From: a virus
Virus record (IMG/VR): IMGVR_UViG_3300043425_000262
Coordinates: 1 to 24,354 of that record
Length of the DNA stretch: 24,354 bases
Strand: one strand, 5' to 3'
The translations under genes and the position numbers were made by a program. Positions 1 through 5,940 of this stretch are shown here, piece after piece. The notes under the pieces are model-generated. The model was not told the DNA's origin. It did not search any database and was given only the letters and a program-made list of their open reading frames with translations. Within the stretch, counting starts at the first letter, position 1. The number at the start of each line of letters is the position of its first letter.

Positions 1-2
1 CT

Positions 3-308
3 GTCGTTGCCGTCCGTCAAGAGATGGGCGACAAGGACATAGACCTCGGCACTTACAAGCGTAAGACCAGCGAGTTGTTTAAATCTATCATCTTGAAGGG
101 TGCTACTAGGCTCGACTCAGAGATTGATAAACTGCCCATCACCCAGATGCCTCTGGCTCTCGCCATTCTCATCGACAAGGTTCAGACCCTCAACGACCAG
201 CCTGTCGTGGTCACCGAACATCGCCTAAAGGTCAGACACGAGGACATCAATAGAATGCTTTCGGGTGAAGTCATAGACATCCCAAACCAAGATGTCCCGA
301 AAAATTAA
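3..308 (+). CDS. 5'-truncated gene, HTH/small-terminase-like C-terminus
   Basis: The reading frame is open to the left edge (first full codon at base 3), so the gene probably begins outside the window; an ATG at 24 would give a 94-residue product, but no SD precedes it. The visible part is helical, with a segment reading roughly 'LPxxQMPLALAILIDKxxxLNDQP' followed by 'VVTEHRLKVxHEDINRML'. This pattern (Leu-Pro, Ala-Ile-Leu-x-Asp-Lys, then Gln-Pro and a polar tail) resembles the C-terminal half of phage HTH or small-terminase-like DNA-binding proteins as I remember them. That assignment is inference; the N-terminal HTH would lie outside the window. It ends in TAA just before a long structured intergenic region. 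Confidence 0.6.
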   Translation, partial: VVAVRQEMGDKDIDLGTYKRKTSELFKSIILKGATRLDSEIDKLPITQMPLALAILIDKVQTLNDQPVVVTEHRLKVRHEDINRMLSGEVIDIPNQDVPKN

Positions 309-320
309 TTTCCAAAAAAA

Positions 321-418
321 CTCACACTGAAGTAAGGTGTCAGCAAGATAAAAGGTGGGGATGGGTGGCTCGGGTTTGCGGAGGCCAGACCAGCCCAGAC
401 CCATCCAGAAAGTGTGAG
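321..418. repeat. Nested perfect inverted repeats
   Basis: CTCACACT (321-328) pairs perfectly with AGTGTGAG (411-418). Nested inside, GGATGGGT (359-366) pairs perfectly with ACCCATCC (399-406), continuing inward through GGCT/AGCC (367-370/392-395) and GGTTTG/CAGACC (373-378/386-391, one G-U). No U-tract follows, so it is not a standard intrinsic terminator. It could be a structured RNA 3' end, an operator or a cruciform. The right arm overlaps a possible -10 element at 418-423. Confidence 0.55.
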
Positions 419-423
419 ATAAT
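415..423 (+). promoter_or_regulatory. Possible extended -10 promoter (TGnGATAAT)
   Basis: TGA-GATAAT fits an extended -10 (TGn followed by a five-of-six match to TATAAT). Transcription would start near 430, just before the structured leader at 432-558. I see no convincing -35 box. The same arrangement, extended -10 directly followed by a leader hairpin, occurs at 5941-5979. Confidence 0.35.
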
Positions 424-431
424 AGGGGTAA

Positions 432-558
432 GCGAGAAAGCCGCCGCCCCTGTTCGTTAGACGCAAGCATCCAGCCGTGTGGCTGGGTGACAGGAACTGC
501 CATGCCCACTAACCCATATACCTGTGGGCGTGTCGGTCTATGCGGCGGCAAGTATCGT
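432..558 (+). ncRNA. Multi-branched 5' leader RNA with loop-E-like motif
   Basis: GCCGCCGC (440-447) pairs perfectly with GCGGCGGC (542-549) and closes a junction. Inside are CCTGT/ACAGG (449-453/490-494), CCAGCC-gtgt-GGCTGG (471-486) and CATGCCCAC/GTGGGCGTG (501-509/524-532, one G-U). Outside the closing stem, GAAA (436-439) faces AAGTA (550-554), then GCGA/TCGT pair (432-435/555-558). GAA opposite AGUA is the known sequence signature of a loop E (bulged-G, sarcin-ricin) motif. The same internal loop recurs at 2607-2652 and, in looser form, at 3874-3921. An ATG follows 14 bases later without an SD. That it is a functional cis-regulatory RNA is inferred. Confidence 0.5.
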
Positions 559-572
559 GATACAAAACAACC

Positions 573-1103
573 ATGAGCAACATCAAGTCGCTCTCCCTCA
601 CGCTCCAGAACGCCGTCAAGGTCGAGGTCGTCTCGTCCTGCGTCTGGACTCACACCGCTCCGTACGCAAGCATCAACACCTACGAAGGTGAAACGATGTT
701 CGTGTCCGCCGCTCTCGCCGTGTCCAAGTCGAACAGCGAGTACACCTTCACCAGCATTTTCGTGACCACGAAAGAGGCTGGCGACTGGATGCACCGCTTC
801 GACATCACGAAGCACGAACTCATTCGCCTCGCCGCTTATCAGTTCGTCAAGGGCGTTCCGTCCTTGCTCGCCAAGGCTTACGGTATCCACGCCGACGGTT
901 TCGCTCGTCTCAAAAGCGATGAAGCCAAGGAGGAGACCCGCAAGATGAGCGGTGCTTTCCTTCTGGACTTCAACGGCGAAGTCGAGAACGGCATCCGCGA
1001 GTTCCGCATGGAGTCCGTCTCCAAGGACGACCCCATCGTGACCATCGAGAACTCCAGCACCGTTGCTGACGCTACGGACGACATCACGAACCAGAACTCG
1101 TAA
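573..1103 (+). CDS. Hypothetical early protein, 176 aa
   Basis: I do not recognise this protein. It starts at ATG 573 after an A/C-rich leader (ACAAAACAACC) with no SD, the same type of leader seen before the genes at 2190, 3943 and 6005, and it lies right behind the multi-branched leader RNA. The first half alternates hydrophobic and polar residues (probable beta strands), the middle has helices, and the last 20 or so residues are acidic and Ser/Thr-rich, so probably disordered. Codon use is GC-rich (CTC, GTC, AAG, CGC), typical of the genes before 6430 and unlike most late genes. There is no signal peptide or membrane segment. Confidence 0.75.
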   Translation: MSNIKSLSLTLQNAVKVEVVSSCVWTHTAPYASINTYEGETMFVSAALAVSKSNSEYTFTSIFVTTKEAGDWMHRFDITKHELIRLAAYQFVKGVPSLLAKAYGIHADGFARLKSDEAKEETRKMSGAFLLDFNGEVENGIREFRMESVSKDDPIVTIENSSTVADATDDITNQNS

Positions 1104-1116
1104 CGCATCGGAGCGT

Positions 1117-1145
1117 CTCGCTCACGGCTGGCAACCGTGGGCGAG
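1117..1145 (+). other. Strong intergenic hairpin
   Basis: CTCGCTCACGG (1117-1127) pairs with CCGTGGGCGAG (1135-1145): 11 pairs including one G-U, with a 7-base loop. No T-run follows (TATCTCTG), so it may be a processing site, a structural barrier or a weak factor-assisted terminator between the genes ending at 1103 and starting at 1172. Confidence 0.5.
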
Positions 1146-1171
1146 TATCTCTGCCGCATCTTCCTACGCAT

Positions 1172-1918
1172 ATGAAAAACCTGTTCAACTTCACGAACGC
1201 AAAGACCATCAAAGGAGAGAGGCTCGGCTATCGCACCGCCATCCTCTATCTCGCCCCGCACAAAATGTCTGGGGTGACCGATGTGTGCGAACACGCAACG
1301 CTCCAATGCAAGTTGCTATGCCTTAACACGGCTGGCCTTGCTGGTGTGTTCAAGTCAATCCAAGAGTCTCGCATCAAGAAGACTCGCTGGATGCACAAAG
1401 CACCAGAGCAGTTCTGGTCTCGCATCGACACCGAGATTACGAACCACGAGAACCTCACGCATCGTCACCAGACGAGACTCAAGCGTAAGTTCAAACCGTG
1501 CGTTCGCATCAACGGTACGAGCGATATCTGGAACACGGACATGAGGACGATTATGTATCGTCATCCCGACACGCAGTTCTACGACTACTCAAAGGACTTC
1601 AATCGCATCGTCGATTGGACTCTTGGCAAGTTGCCGCTGAACTATCATCTCACCTATTCGTATGGCGGTGGCGACACCAACAATGCGATGTGGTGTTTGG
1701 ATAACGGCGTGAATGTGTCTGTCGTGTTCGACACGCCTCGCAACAAACCTCTTCCTTCCCACCATTGGGGATACGAAGTCGTTGACGGCGACAAGCACGA
1801 CCTGCGTTTCCTCGACCAGCGTGAGCATGGTCGCATCATCGGACTGCGTGGCAAAGGCAAAGCCATCGGAGTCATCGGACACGAGCAATCGTTCGTCCAG
1901 AAAGGAGTCGAGTCGTGA
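1172..1918 (+). CDS. GP88-family phage protein (unknown function)
   Basis: The 248-residue product matches the phage 'gene product 88' family. It has a short N-terminal strand region, then 'RTAILYLAP' (21-29), 'SGVTDVCEHATLQC' with Cys39, Cys46 and Cys50, 'CLNTAG' (50-55), a basic 'RIKKTRW' stretch (67-73), the hallmark 'VRINGTSDIW' (111-120), 'FYDYSK' (136-141) and 'LTYS' (160-163). The family is found mainly in phages and its biochemical role is, to my knowledge, unknown; the clustered cysteines could bind metal or an Fe-S cluster (inference). It starts at ATG 1172 without an SD, 26 bases after a strong hairpin. Its stop overlaps the next gene's GTG (GTGA), so the pair is probably translationally coupled. 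Confidence 0.85.
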   Translation: MKNLFNFTNAKTIKGERLGYRTAILYLAPHKMSGVTDVCEHATLQCKLLCLNTAGLAGVFKSIQESRIKKTRWMHKAPEQFWSRIDTEITNHENLTHRHQTRLKRKFKPCVRINGTSDIWNTDMRTIMYRHPDTQFYDYSKDFNRIVDWTLGKLPLNYHLTYSYGGGDTNNAMWCLDNGVNVSVVFDTPRNKPLPSHHWGYEVVDGDKHDLRFLDQREHGRIIGLRGKGKAIGVIGHEQSFVQKGVES

Positions 1919-2085
1919 GCGTCTGTTACTGCGGCAGTAACCTGCCAGCGTATTGGATTTACGATGGTCACGGCATCGCACTCTGCAAGGTGTGCGACAA
2001 GTGCAAGCGTCTCAAGTTGAGCCGCTATCGACCCGACATCATGTCCGCATATGAAGCGGACGAACCGATTGACGACAATGGGTAA
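1915..2085 (+). CDS. Small zinc-ribbon-like phage protein, 56 aa
   Basis: This frame starts with GTG 1915, overlapping the GP88 stop (GTGA), with AGGAG at 1902-1906 as SD. The product opens MSVCYCGSNLPAYWIYDGHG and continues with 'ALCKVCDKCKRLKLSRYRPDI' features and an acidic tail. The cysteines are C4, C6, then Cys-x2-Cys-x2-Cys in the middle, suggesting a small zinc-binding fold. The pattern 'C..C..xYDxxGIxLCxVCDxCxxxKLxxYRPxIM...YEADEPI' is that of a common phage hypothetical family. Function is unknown; candidates are a nucleic-acid or protein adaptor. Confidence 0.8.
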   Translation: MSVCYCGSNLPAYWIYDGHGIALCKVCDKCKRLKLSRYRPDIMSAYEADEPIDDNG

Positions 2086-2230
2086 GAGTCGTCTGTCGTC
2101 ATGGGAGGATGAACATGAAAACCTTCTCGCCGAGTTGCTCTCCTCCCAGAGCAATGAAGCAGAAACCAAAACCAAAAACCAAAACAAACATGACCAAGCG
2201 TCACAGCCGTCCCACCAAGGCTCAAACTAG
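2078..2230 (+). CDS. Possible 50-aa overlapping ORF
   Basis: An ATG at 2078 overlaps the end of the zinc-ribbon gene by 8 bases and opens a 50-codon frame ending at TAG 2228-2230. The product begins MGKSRLSSWEDEHENLLAEL and turns into a Gln/Asn/Lys/Thr-rich tail, because the A/C-rich leader of the next gene is read through in this frame. It then overlaps the ribbon-helix-helix gene by 41 bases. No SD is seen, but coupling to the upstream stop is possible. The N-terminal half looks protein-like and amphipathic; the tail looks like translated leader. Either a real small protein or chance. Confidence 0.3.
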   Translation: MGKSRLSSWEDEHENLLAELLSSQSNEAETKTKNQNKHDQASQPSHQGSN

Positions 2231-2588
2231 GTGGAAATTGGTGAGCGAAGAAACGCTCACCTTCAACGAGGTCAAGCCGACCTCCGTAACTGCGAACAGC
2301 AATGTCTCGCAGAAGTCCCGCCAGCCCTCGTGGCTCGCAACACCCGAAGCCAGAAAGAAGCAAGTGGAAGCAATCAAACTCCGTGCCAAGAACCGCAAGG
2401 TCGCTCGTGAAGCGTCCAAGCGTTACATGGAAACGCACGGCTTGAAGTGCATCTCCGCTCGCATCCCTGTTCACATCGTCGAGGAGTTCCAATGCGTCTG
2501 CGAGGTTCACAGCCTCTGCAAAGCGGAAGTCATCGCACGACTGCTGAACGGTTTCATCCAGCGTAACTCGTATCCCCACACGAAGTAA
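2190..2588 (+). CDS. Ribbon-helix-helix DNA-binding protein, probable regulator
   Basis: I chose ATG 2190 because it follows a long A/C-rich leader (repeats of CCAAAA) like those before other genes here. An upstream in-frame ATG at 2115 has GGGAGG (2103-2108) at good spacing and would add 25 Lys/Pro-rich residues, so it remains possible. From 2190 the product has 132 residues. The N-terminal 85 are basic and probably partly disordered. Residues about 86-124 ('KCISARIPVHIVEEF', then 'SLCKAEVIARLLNGFI') have the strand-helix-helix pattern of Arc/MetJ/CopG-type ribbon-helix-helix domains, which bind DNA as dimers. It may act on the dyads in this window, but that is speculation. Confidence 0.7.
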   Translation: MTKRHSRPTKAQTRWKLVSEETLTFNEVKPTSVTANSNVSQKSRQPSWLATPEARKKQVEAIKLRAKNRKVAREASKRYMETHGLKCISARIPVHIVEEFQCVCEVHSLCKAEVIARLLNGFIQRNSYPHTK

Positions 2589-2606
2589 CGCTTACCCACT
2601 CGCTGT

Positions 2607-2652
2607 ATCATGTGCGAAAGCCGCCCAACCTACTAGGCAAGTAGCACATGAT
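2607..2652 (+). ncRNA. 5' leader hairpin with GAAA/AAGTA loop-E motif
   Basis: ATCATGTGC (2607-2615) pairs perfectly with GCACATGAT (2644-2652). Then GAAA (2616-2619) faces AAGTA (2639-2643), and GCC (2620-2622) pairs with GGC (2636-2638), leaving a 13-base loop. The internal loop is identical to that of the leader at 432-558 and fits the loop E signature (GAA opposite AGUA). It lies 40 bases before the ATG at 2693, which follows an A/C-rich, SD-less leader. Confidence 0.5.
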
Positions 2653-2692
2653 GCATCACACCAACCAACAAAAATACATAATCAACACTACT

Positions 2693-3532
2693 ATGTTCAC
2701 CGCAATCCGTTGCTTCATCAGCAACTTCACCAAGATGTTCTCCCCCGCTCCGCAGACCGATACGGAGATGCGAGTCCAGCAACTTGAACACGATGTCAAT
2801 CGTCTCAACAAGTTGCTCGATATGCACGAGGTGTCCATCGCCACCAGCGATGACACGCTCAAGATGCATCGTGACACGCTCATCTCTCGTAGCGTGATGA
2901 ACTGGCTTCCCAACTGGGTTGCCGAGTTCGACTATGTCTCGAAAGACGACATCGGCGATGCCATCGAGGAACACGACTTCACCGACAGCATCAGCGATGC
3001 ACTCGATGATGCCATCAGCAATCGTGATTGGGATTACGAAATGCGTGAAGCCCTTGATTGGGATAACATCGCAGACCGTGTCGCCAAGAAGTTCGACTGG
3101 TCTGACATCATCAGCGACAACTGCATCGTCACTACCGATGACTACGATTTCGATGACTTCATGCTCAAGTCCGAACACATGAGCGAAGACGACCTCGTAA
3201 CTCGTGACGACCTCTCCGACATGGTCGTCAACGAACTGAAGCGTGATTGGTTCGAGCAGAAGTTGAAGGAGGAAGTCCTCTCTCACTTCAAGTCCACGCT
3301 ACAGCAGGTGCGTGACACCGAGGAAGACAATTGCCGCAACGCAATTGACGACGCCATCGAGGCGAAACTCGACCTGCTCCTCGCAGAGCAGATGCGTGGC
3401 AAGTTCGGGCCGCAGTTCGACATCTGGTTTCACAATCTCGTGGCTCACGCCGTGCAGACTGTGATGGGCGAGATGGTCAAAGCGGCGTACGAGCAAGTCG
3501 TCTCCGACACCAAGGAAGGAGGTCAGTCGTGA
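2693..3532 (+). CDS. Asp-rich helical protein, 279 aa, unknown
   Basis: ATG 2693 is preferred because it follows the leader hairpin and an A/C-rich SD-less stretch; ATG 2648 lies inside the hairpin's 3' arm. After a short N-terminal segment (MFTAIRCFISNFTKMFSPAP), residues about 25-55 form a probable coiled coil with leucine spacing. The middle (about 80-185) is strongly acidic, with degenerate repeats of the type D-x-I-x-(D/S)-A-(L/I)-x-x-x-D-(F/W), such as 'DDIGDAIEEHDF' and 'DNIADRVAKKFDW'. The C-terminal third is helical. I recognise no family. A DNA-mimic or a scaffold for protein contacts is conceivable from the charge alone. The end overlaps the next GTG start by 4 bases. Confidence 0.75.
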   Translation: MFTAIRCFISNFTKMFSPAPQTDTEMRVQQLEHDVNRLNKLLDMHEVSIATSDDTLKMHRDTLISRSVMNWLPNWVAEFDYVSKDDIGDAIEEHDFTDSISDALDDAISNRDWDYEMREALDWDNIADRVAKKFDWSDIISDNCIVTTDDYDFDDFMLKSEHMSEDDLVTRDDLSDMVVNELKRDWFEQKLKEEVLSHFKSTLQQVRDTEEDNCRNAIDDAIEAKLDLLLAEQMRGKFGPQFDIWFHNLVAHAVQTVMGEMVKAAYEQVVSDTKEGGQS

Positions 3533-3861
3533 GCAACAAGTTCACGCAGGTCGTAGTCTGGCCTCACACGGTTCTTGGCGACAACACCGAAGAGGACTTC
3601 AAGAACTACATGACCAAGACCTTCAAGTCCGAGGTCAAACTCATCGGTGAGCATCGCATCACCAAGGACAGGACTGACCTCCTGTTCTACATCAACGCAG
3701 ATGACATTCCGAAGTTCGCTGTCGCTCGCCTCACTTGGGGTATGCGATGGCTTGAGGATGTGATGGCGAACGATGGCTCTTACAGGCCGCCGCTCGATGT
3801 CGCTCCTACTTGGAACGAAGATGCAATCAACGAGGCACAGACCAAACATCTGAACTCTTAA
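3529..3861 (+). CDS. Hypothetical protein, 110 aa, coupled to upstream gene
   Basis: Starts with GTG 3529 in a GTGA overlap with the previous stop. AAGGAAGGAGG about 7 bases upstream is a strong SD, so translation is both coupled and SD-driven, unlike the leader-type starts nearby. The product begins MSNKFTQVVVWPHTVLGDN and has an N-terminal strand-helix-strand feel, with 'DLLFYINADDIPKFAVARLTWGMRW' features in the middle and a Pro/Asn-rich tail. No known family or motif is recognised, and there is no membrane segment. It probably works with the Asp-rich protein encoded just upstream. Confidence 0.75.
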   Translation: MSNKFTQVVVWPHTVLGDNTEEDFKNYMTKTFKSEVKLIGEHRITKDRTDLLFYINADDIPKFAVARLTWGMRWLEDVMANDGSYRPPLDVAPTWNEDAINEAQTKHLNS

Positions 3862-3873
3862 CCCCCAACCAAT

Positions 3874-3921
3874 TTGTGCGAAAAGCGAAGCGTCGCCACA
3901 GGTGTTAGCCTAGTAGCACAG
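3874..3921 (+). ncRNA. Third related 5' leader hairpin
   Basis: TTGTGC (3874-3879) pairs with GCACAG (3916-3921, one G-U end). GAA(AA) from 3880 faces AGTA (3912-3915), again fitting loop E. Inside, GCG/CGC (3885-3887/3894-3896) and AGGT-GTTA-GCCT (3900-3911) can form two small hairpins. The strings TGTGCGAAA and AGTAGCACA are shared exactly with 2611-2619 and 2640-2648. The DUF932 start codon follows 21 bases later, after AAACCAAACAAAAACACACAT. Confidence 0.45.
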
Positions 3922-3942
3922 AAACCAAACAAAAACACACAT

Positions 3943-4872
3943 ATGTCACACGACATCGAGGGTGCTGGCCTCTCCCTAATCCGCCAGCAATACGAGAGCG
4001 AGACGCAAGTCGCTCGCTCCTACGGCCAGAAGGTCTCTTCTGGTCTCAACGCCCACCAATACACGGTCAAGTCTGTCCCGCTCTACACGGCGGACGGCAA
4101 GCCCGCCAATGCGTGGGGCAACCAACGCACGGACAATGGCATCATCATCGGTGTCACTTCCGAGCGATACGGCATCGTCCAGAACTCTGCGTTCACCGAC
4201 TCCATCGAGAATGGTTTCCGTGACCTTGGTCTGGCTTTCACCAAGCGTGAGGCCATCGTCACCCGCTGGGGTGCGAGGTCGCACATCGAGTACGAGTTCA
4301 ACACTCGTACCGCCGTTGTCGCCAAGGGTGATGCTGTCGCCCTGCGTATCATCGCTCGCAACTCGTTCGATGGCACGAGCAAATCGTCCATCAGCGTGGG
4401 TGCTGTCCGCTTGGTCTGCCTCAACGGCATGACCTCGTTCCGACAGGACTTGTCGATGTCTGTGCGTCACACGACCAATGTGACTCCGCAGTTCGTCAAC
4501 AATGTCATGCAACAGGCGATGGAGCAATGGTCTGAACTCAACCATGTCTGGGCTAACATGGCTCGTGTCTCTGTCTCTCAACAGCAGGGCTTCACCATCA
4601 TCGAGAACCTTACGAAGCGTGGCATCTATGCCGAGCGTTTCGCCAAGGCCGTCACCGATGTGTGGTCTCGCCCGACCTACCGAGAAGATGAGGCTCGCAA
4701 CATCTGGAACTTGTACAATGCCCACACGCAAGTGCTGACGCATAACTACGGCATCCAGAAGTACGAGATGACGCAACGCTCTGGGCACAACATCGTGTCC
4801 TCCCTGCGTGGTGCATCGCTCAACGAAACCGAGTTCGTCTCTCTGGTAACGCCAGAGGGTTCGCTCAACTGA
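3943..4872 (+). CDS. DUF932 family protein (phage/plasmid-like)
   Basis: ATG 3943 is chosen because it follows the A/C-rich leader; the longer frame from 3874 begins inside the leader hairpin. The product has 309 residues, the usual size for DUF932 (TIGR03299-type phage/plasmid-like proteins). Supporting signs are the N-terminal 'YTVKSVPLY' strand, 'RYGIVQNSAF' (75-84), and the hallmark 'RLVCLNGM' (156-163) followed by helices and a C-terminal region with 'NIWNLYNAHTQVLTHNY'. Members occur widely on phages, plasmids and integrated elements; their biochemical function is unknown. It is the largest gene of the early block and has its own leader, so it may be a separately controlled unit. Confidence 0.85.
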   Translation: MSHDIEGAGLSLIRQQYESETQVARSYGQKVSSGLNAHQYTVKSVPLYTADGKPANAWGNQRTDNGIIIGVTSERYGIVQNSAFTDSIENGFRDLGLAFTKREAIVTRWGARSHIEYEFNTRTAVVAKGDAVALRIIARNSFDGTSKSSISVGAVRLVCLNGMTSFRQDLSMSVRHTTNVTPQFVNNVMQQAMEQWSELNHVWANMARVSVSQQQGFTIIENLTKRGIYAERFAKAVTDVWSRPTYREDEARNIWNLYNAHTQVLTHNYGIQKYEMTQRSGHNIVSSLRGASLNETEFVSLVTPEGSLN

Positions 4873-4878
4873 TACACA

Positions 4879-4908
4879 GGGACGCATCATCGCAAGGTGG
4901 TGCGTCCC
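4879..4908 (+). other. Intergenic hairpin before the 4919 gene
   Basis: GGGACGCA (4879-4886) pairs perfectly with TGCGTCCC (4901-4908) with a 14-base loop. No T-run follows. It occupies nearly the whole gap between the DUF932 stop and the next ATG, so it may limit read-through or control the start at 4919. Confidence 0.45.
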
Positions 4909-4918
4909 GCCTATCATT

Positions 4919-5326
4919 ATGGGACTCGACCAAAACTCTTGGGCTGTTGAACCCAAGGTCGCTCACCTCGCTCTCATCACAGAGCGAGAACTCACCGATG
5001 AAGAGATGTCCGCTCTGGAAGACGGTCGCATACACTTGATGACTTGGCGTAAACACGCCGACCTCAACAAGTGGATGGAAGACCTGTATGTCCGCAAGGG
5101 TGGAACTGAAGTCTTCAACTGCATCCCTATGCCGCTGGTCAAGGATGACATCCTCGCCTTGAGGATGCACCTCCAAGTCAACGGCAACGCATACGCAGTA
5201 CGAGGCCAAGGTTTCTTCTGGGGTGAGTCTCGTGAAGATGACATCCTGCTCGACCACGCATTCATCGACAAGGCTCTCAACGCCCTAGATGAAGGCTACG
5301 AAGTCTACTACTACTGCTGGTGGTAA
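4919..5326 (+). CDS. Conserved phage protein, MGLD/WRKH type, unknown
   Basis: The 135-residue product starts MGLDQNSWAVEP and has the ordered marks of a conserved phage hypothetical family: 'WRKH' (43-46), 'LNKWMEDLYVRKGG' (49-62), 'FNCIPMPL' (66-73), 'GFFWGES' (98-104) and an aromatic 'YYYCWW' C-terminus (130-135). I remember this layout (MGLDxY... WRKHxxLxxWM ... FNxxxL ... GFFxG ... YxxWW) from many phage genomes, where no function has been shown. No SD precedes ATG 4919, which sits 10 bases after a stable hairpin. The protein is probably small, single-domain and cytoplasmic. Confidence 0.75.
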   Translation: MGLDQNSWAVEPKVAHLALITERELTDEEMSALEDGRIHLMTWRKHADLNKWMEDLYVRKGGTEVFNCIPMPLVKDDILALRMHLQVNGNAYAVRGQGFFWGESREDDILLDHAFIDKALNALDEGYEVYYYCWW

Positions 5327-5333
5327 CACGAAC

Positions 5334-5774
5334 ATGAGTCTAGACTTCCAGTTCCCCAAGAGCATTGACCGCTCGCTCATCGAGTACACGACCAAGCGAG
5401 CAGGTGACGATAAGCCTCAACTGTATTGGCATCCTCGTGCCGAAGTATTCATCTTCTATCAGATGCTTCTTCAGCATGACCTCACAGGCGAGATGACTGA
5501 CGACAAGTTGATTGAGATTGCGAGACGCATCGCACTCATCGACCTGTTTCATGTTTCTCCTCAACTGTGGGAAGGTGATGTTGCATATCGTGTGCAACTA
5601 GCCGATGTCATCACCTATTGGGGCTTGTCCACAAATGTCTCACACCTATCCCGCACTAAGTGGGATAGTTATTACCAGCGTTGCTTCATCAAGCGTGACG
5701 CAAAGGATGTCATCAAGCGTTTGTCCGTGCGTAAGCCGTACAAATCCAGAAACTCCGATGCCAAGTCCAGTTGA
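5334..5774 (+). CDS. Hypothetical protein, 146 aa
   Basis: ATG 5334 lies 7 bases after the previous stop and gives the natural-looking start MSLDFQFPKSIDRSLIEYTT; a longer frame from 5289 would overlap the upstream gene by 38 bases. The product is mixed helix, with 'LYWHPRAEVFIFYQMLLQHDL', a helical 'DKLIEIARRIALIDLF' stretch and a basic, Ser/Lys-rich C-terminal tail (about the last 25 residues). No family is recognised. It probably shares a transcript with the MGLD-type gene. Its 3' end overlaps a tiny hydrophobic ORF (5758-5832). Confidence 0.7.
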   Translation: MSLDFQFPKSIDRSLIEYTTKRAGDDKPQLYWHPRAEVFIFYQMLLQHDLTGEMTDDKLIEIARRIALIDLFHVSPQLWEGDVAYRVQLADVITYWGLSTNVSHLSRTKWDSYYQRCFIKRDAKDVIKRLSVRKPYKSRNSDAKSS

Positions 5775-5832
5775 AGTAATCGTGCTGTCCTTGTTTGCAG
5801 TCGCTCTCATCAAGGCCATCCGCAAGAAATAA
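5758..5832 (+). CDS. Possible 24-aa membrane microprotein
   Basis: ATG 5758 overlaps the 3' end of the previous gene by 17 bases and opens 24 codons ending at TAA 5830-5832. The product is MPSPVEVIVLSLFAVALIKA plus a short basic tail (IRKK): one hydrophobic helix of about 14-15 residues with positive charges at the C-terminus. No SD is visible, so it would rely on coupling. Tiny membrane peptides of this type in phages include host-inhibitory or holin-accessory peptides, but no function is assigned. A second ORF with the same design lies at 6424-6483. Confidence 0.4.
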   Translation: MPSPVEVIVLSLFAVALIKAIRKK

Positions 5833-5847
5833 AAATAGCAGAAAAAG

Positions 5848-5879
5848 TCACGCACAGCCACAGGTGTTAGCGTGATTTT
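5848..5879 (+). terminator. Probable intrinsic terminator
   Basis: TCACGC (5848-5853) pairs with GCGTGA (5870-5875) and is followed by TTTT (5876-5879); an A-run before the stem can extend the pairing. The 16-base loop contains most of the 15-base sequence GCCACAGGTGTTAGC, which also occurs at 3895-3909. It would end the transcript carrying the genes from 4919 to 5832. Confidence 0.5.
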
Positions 5880-5885
5880 CGATGC

Positions 5886-5909
5886 GGCGGCACATTAGCG
5901 TGTGCCGCC
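5886..5909. other. Perfect 9-bp hairpin upstream of promoter
   Basis: GGCGGCACA (5886-5894) pairs perfectly with TGTGCCGCC (5901-5909) around a 6-base loop, followed by TATTCCTTT. It may be a second terminator or an operator for the promoter 32 bases downstream. The stretch ATGCGGCGGCA (5882-5892) is repeated at 540-550. Confidence 0.5.
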
Positions 5910-5940
5910 TATTCCTTTCACCAGACCCCTCCAAAGGTCG

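Noticed and set aside
321-558. Group I intron or second tRNA cluster
   Set aside because: No conserved intron core is recognisable, no interrupted gene flanks it, and none of the arms carries a T-loop sequence.
3976-4956. 326-codon open frame on the minus strand
   Set aside because: It is the antisense shadow of the DUF932 gene; composition is Arg/Asp/His-rich without any family pattern, and the + strand gene is clearly recognised.
5605-5757. Longer version of the 24-aa microprotein
   Set aside because: The added part lies inside the preceding gene in another frame and has Ser/Pro/Cys-rich random composition.
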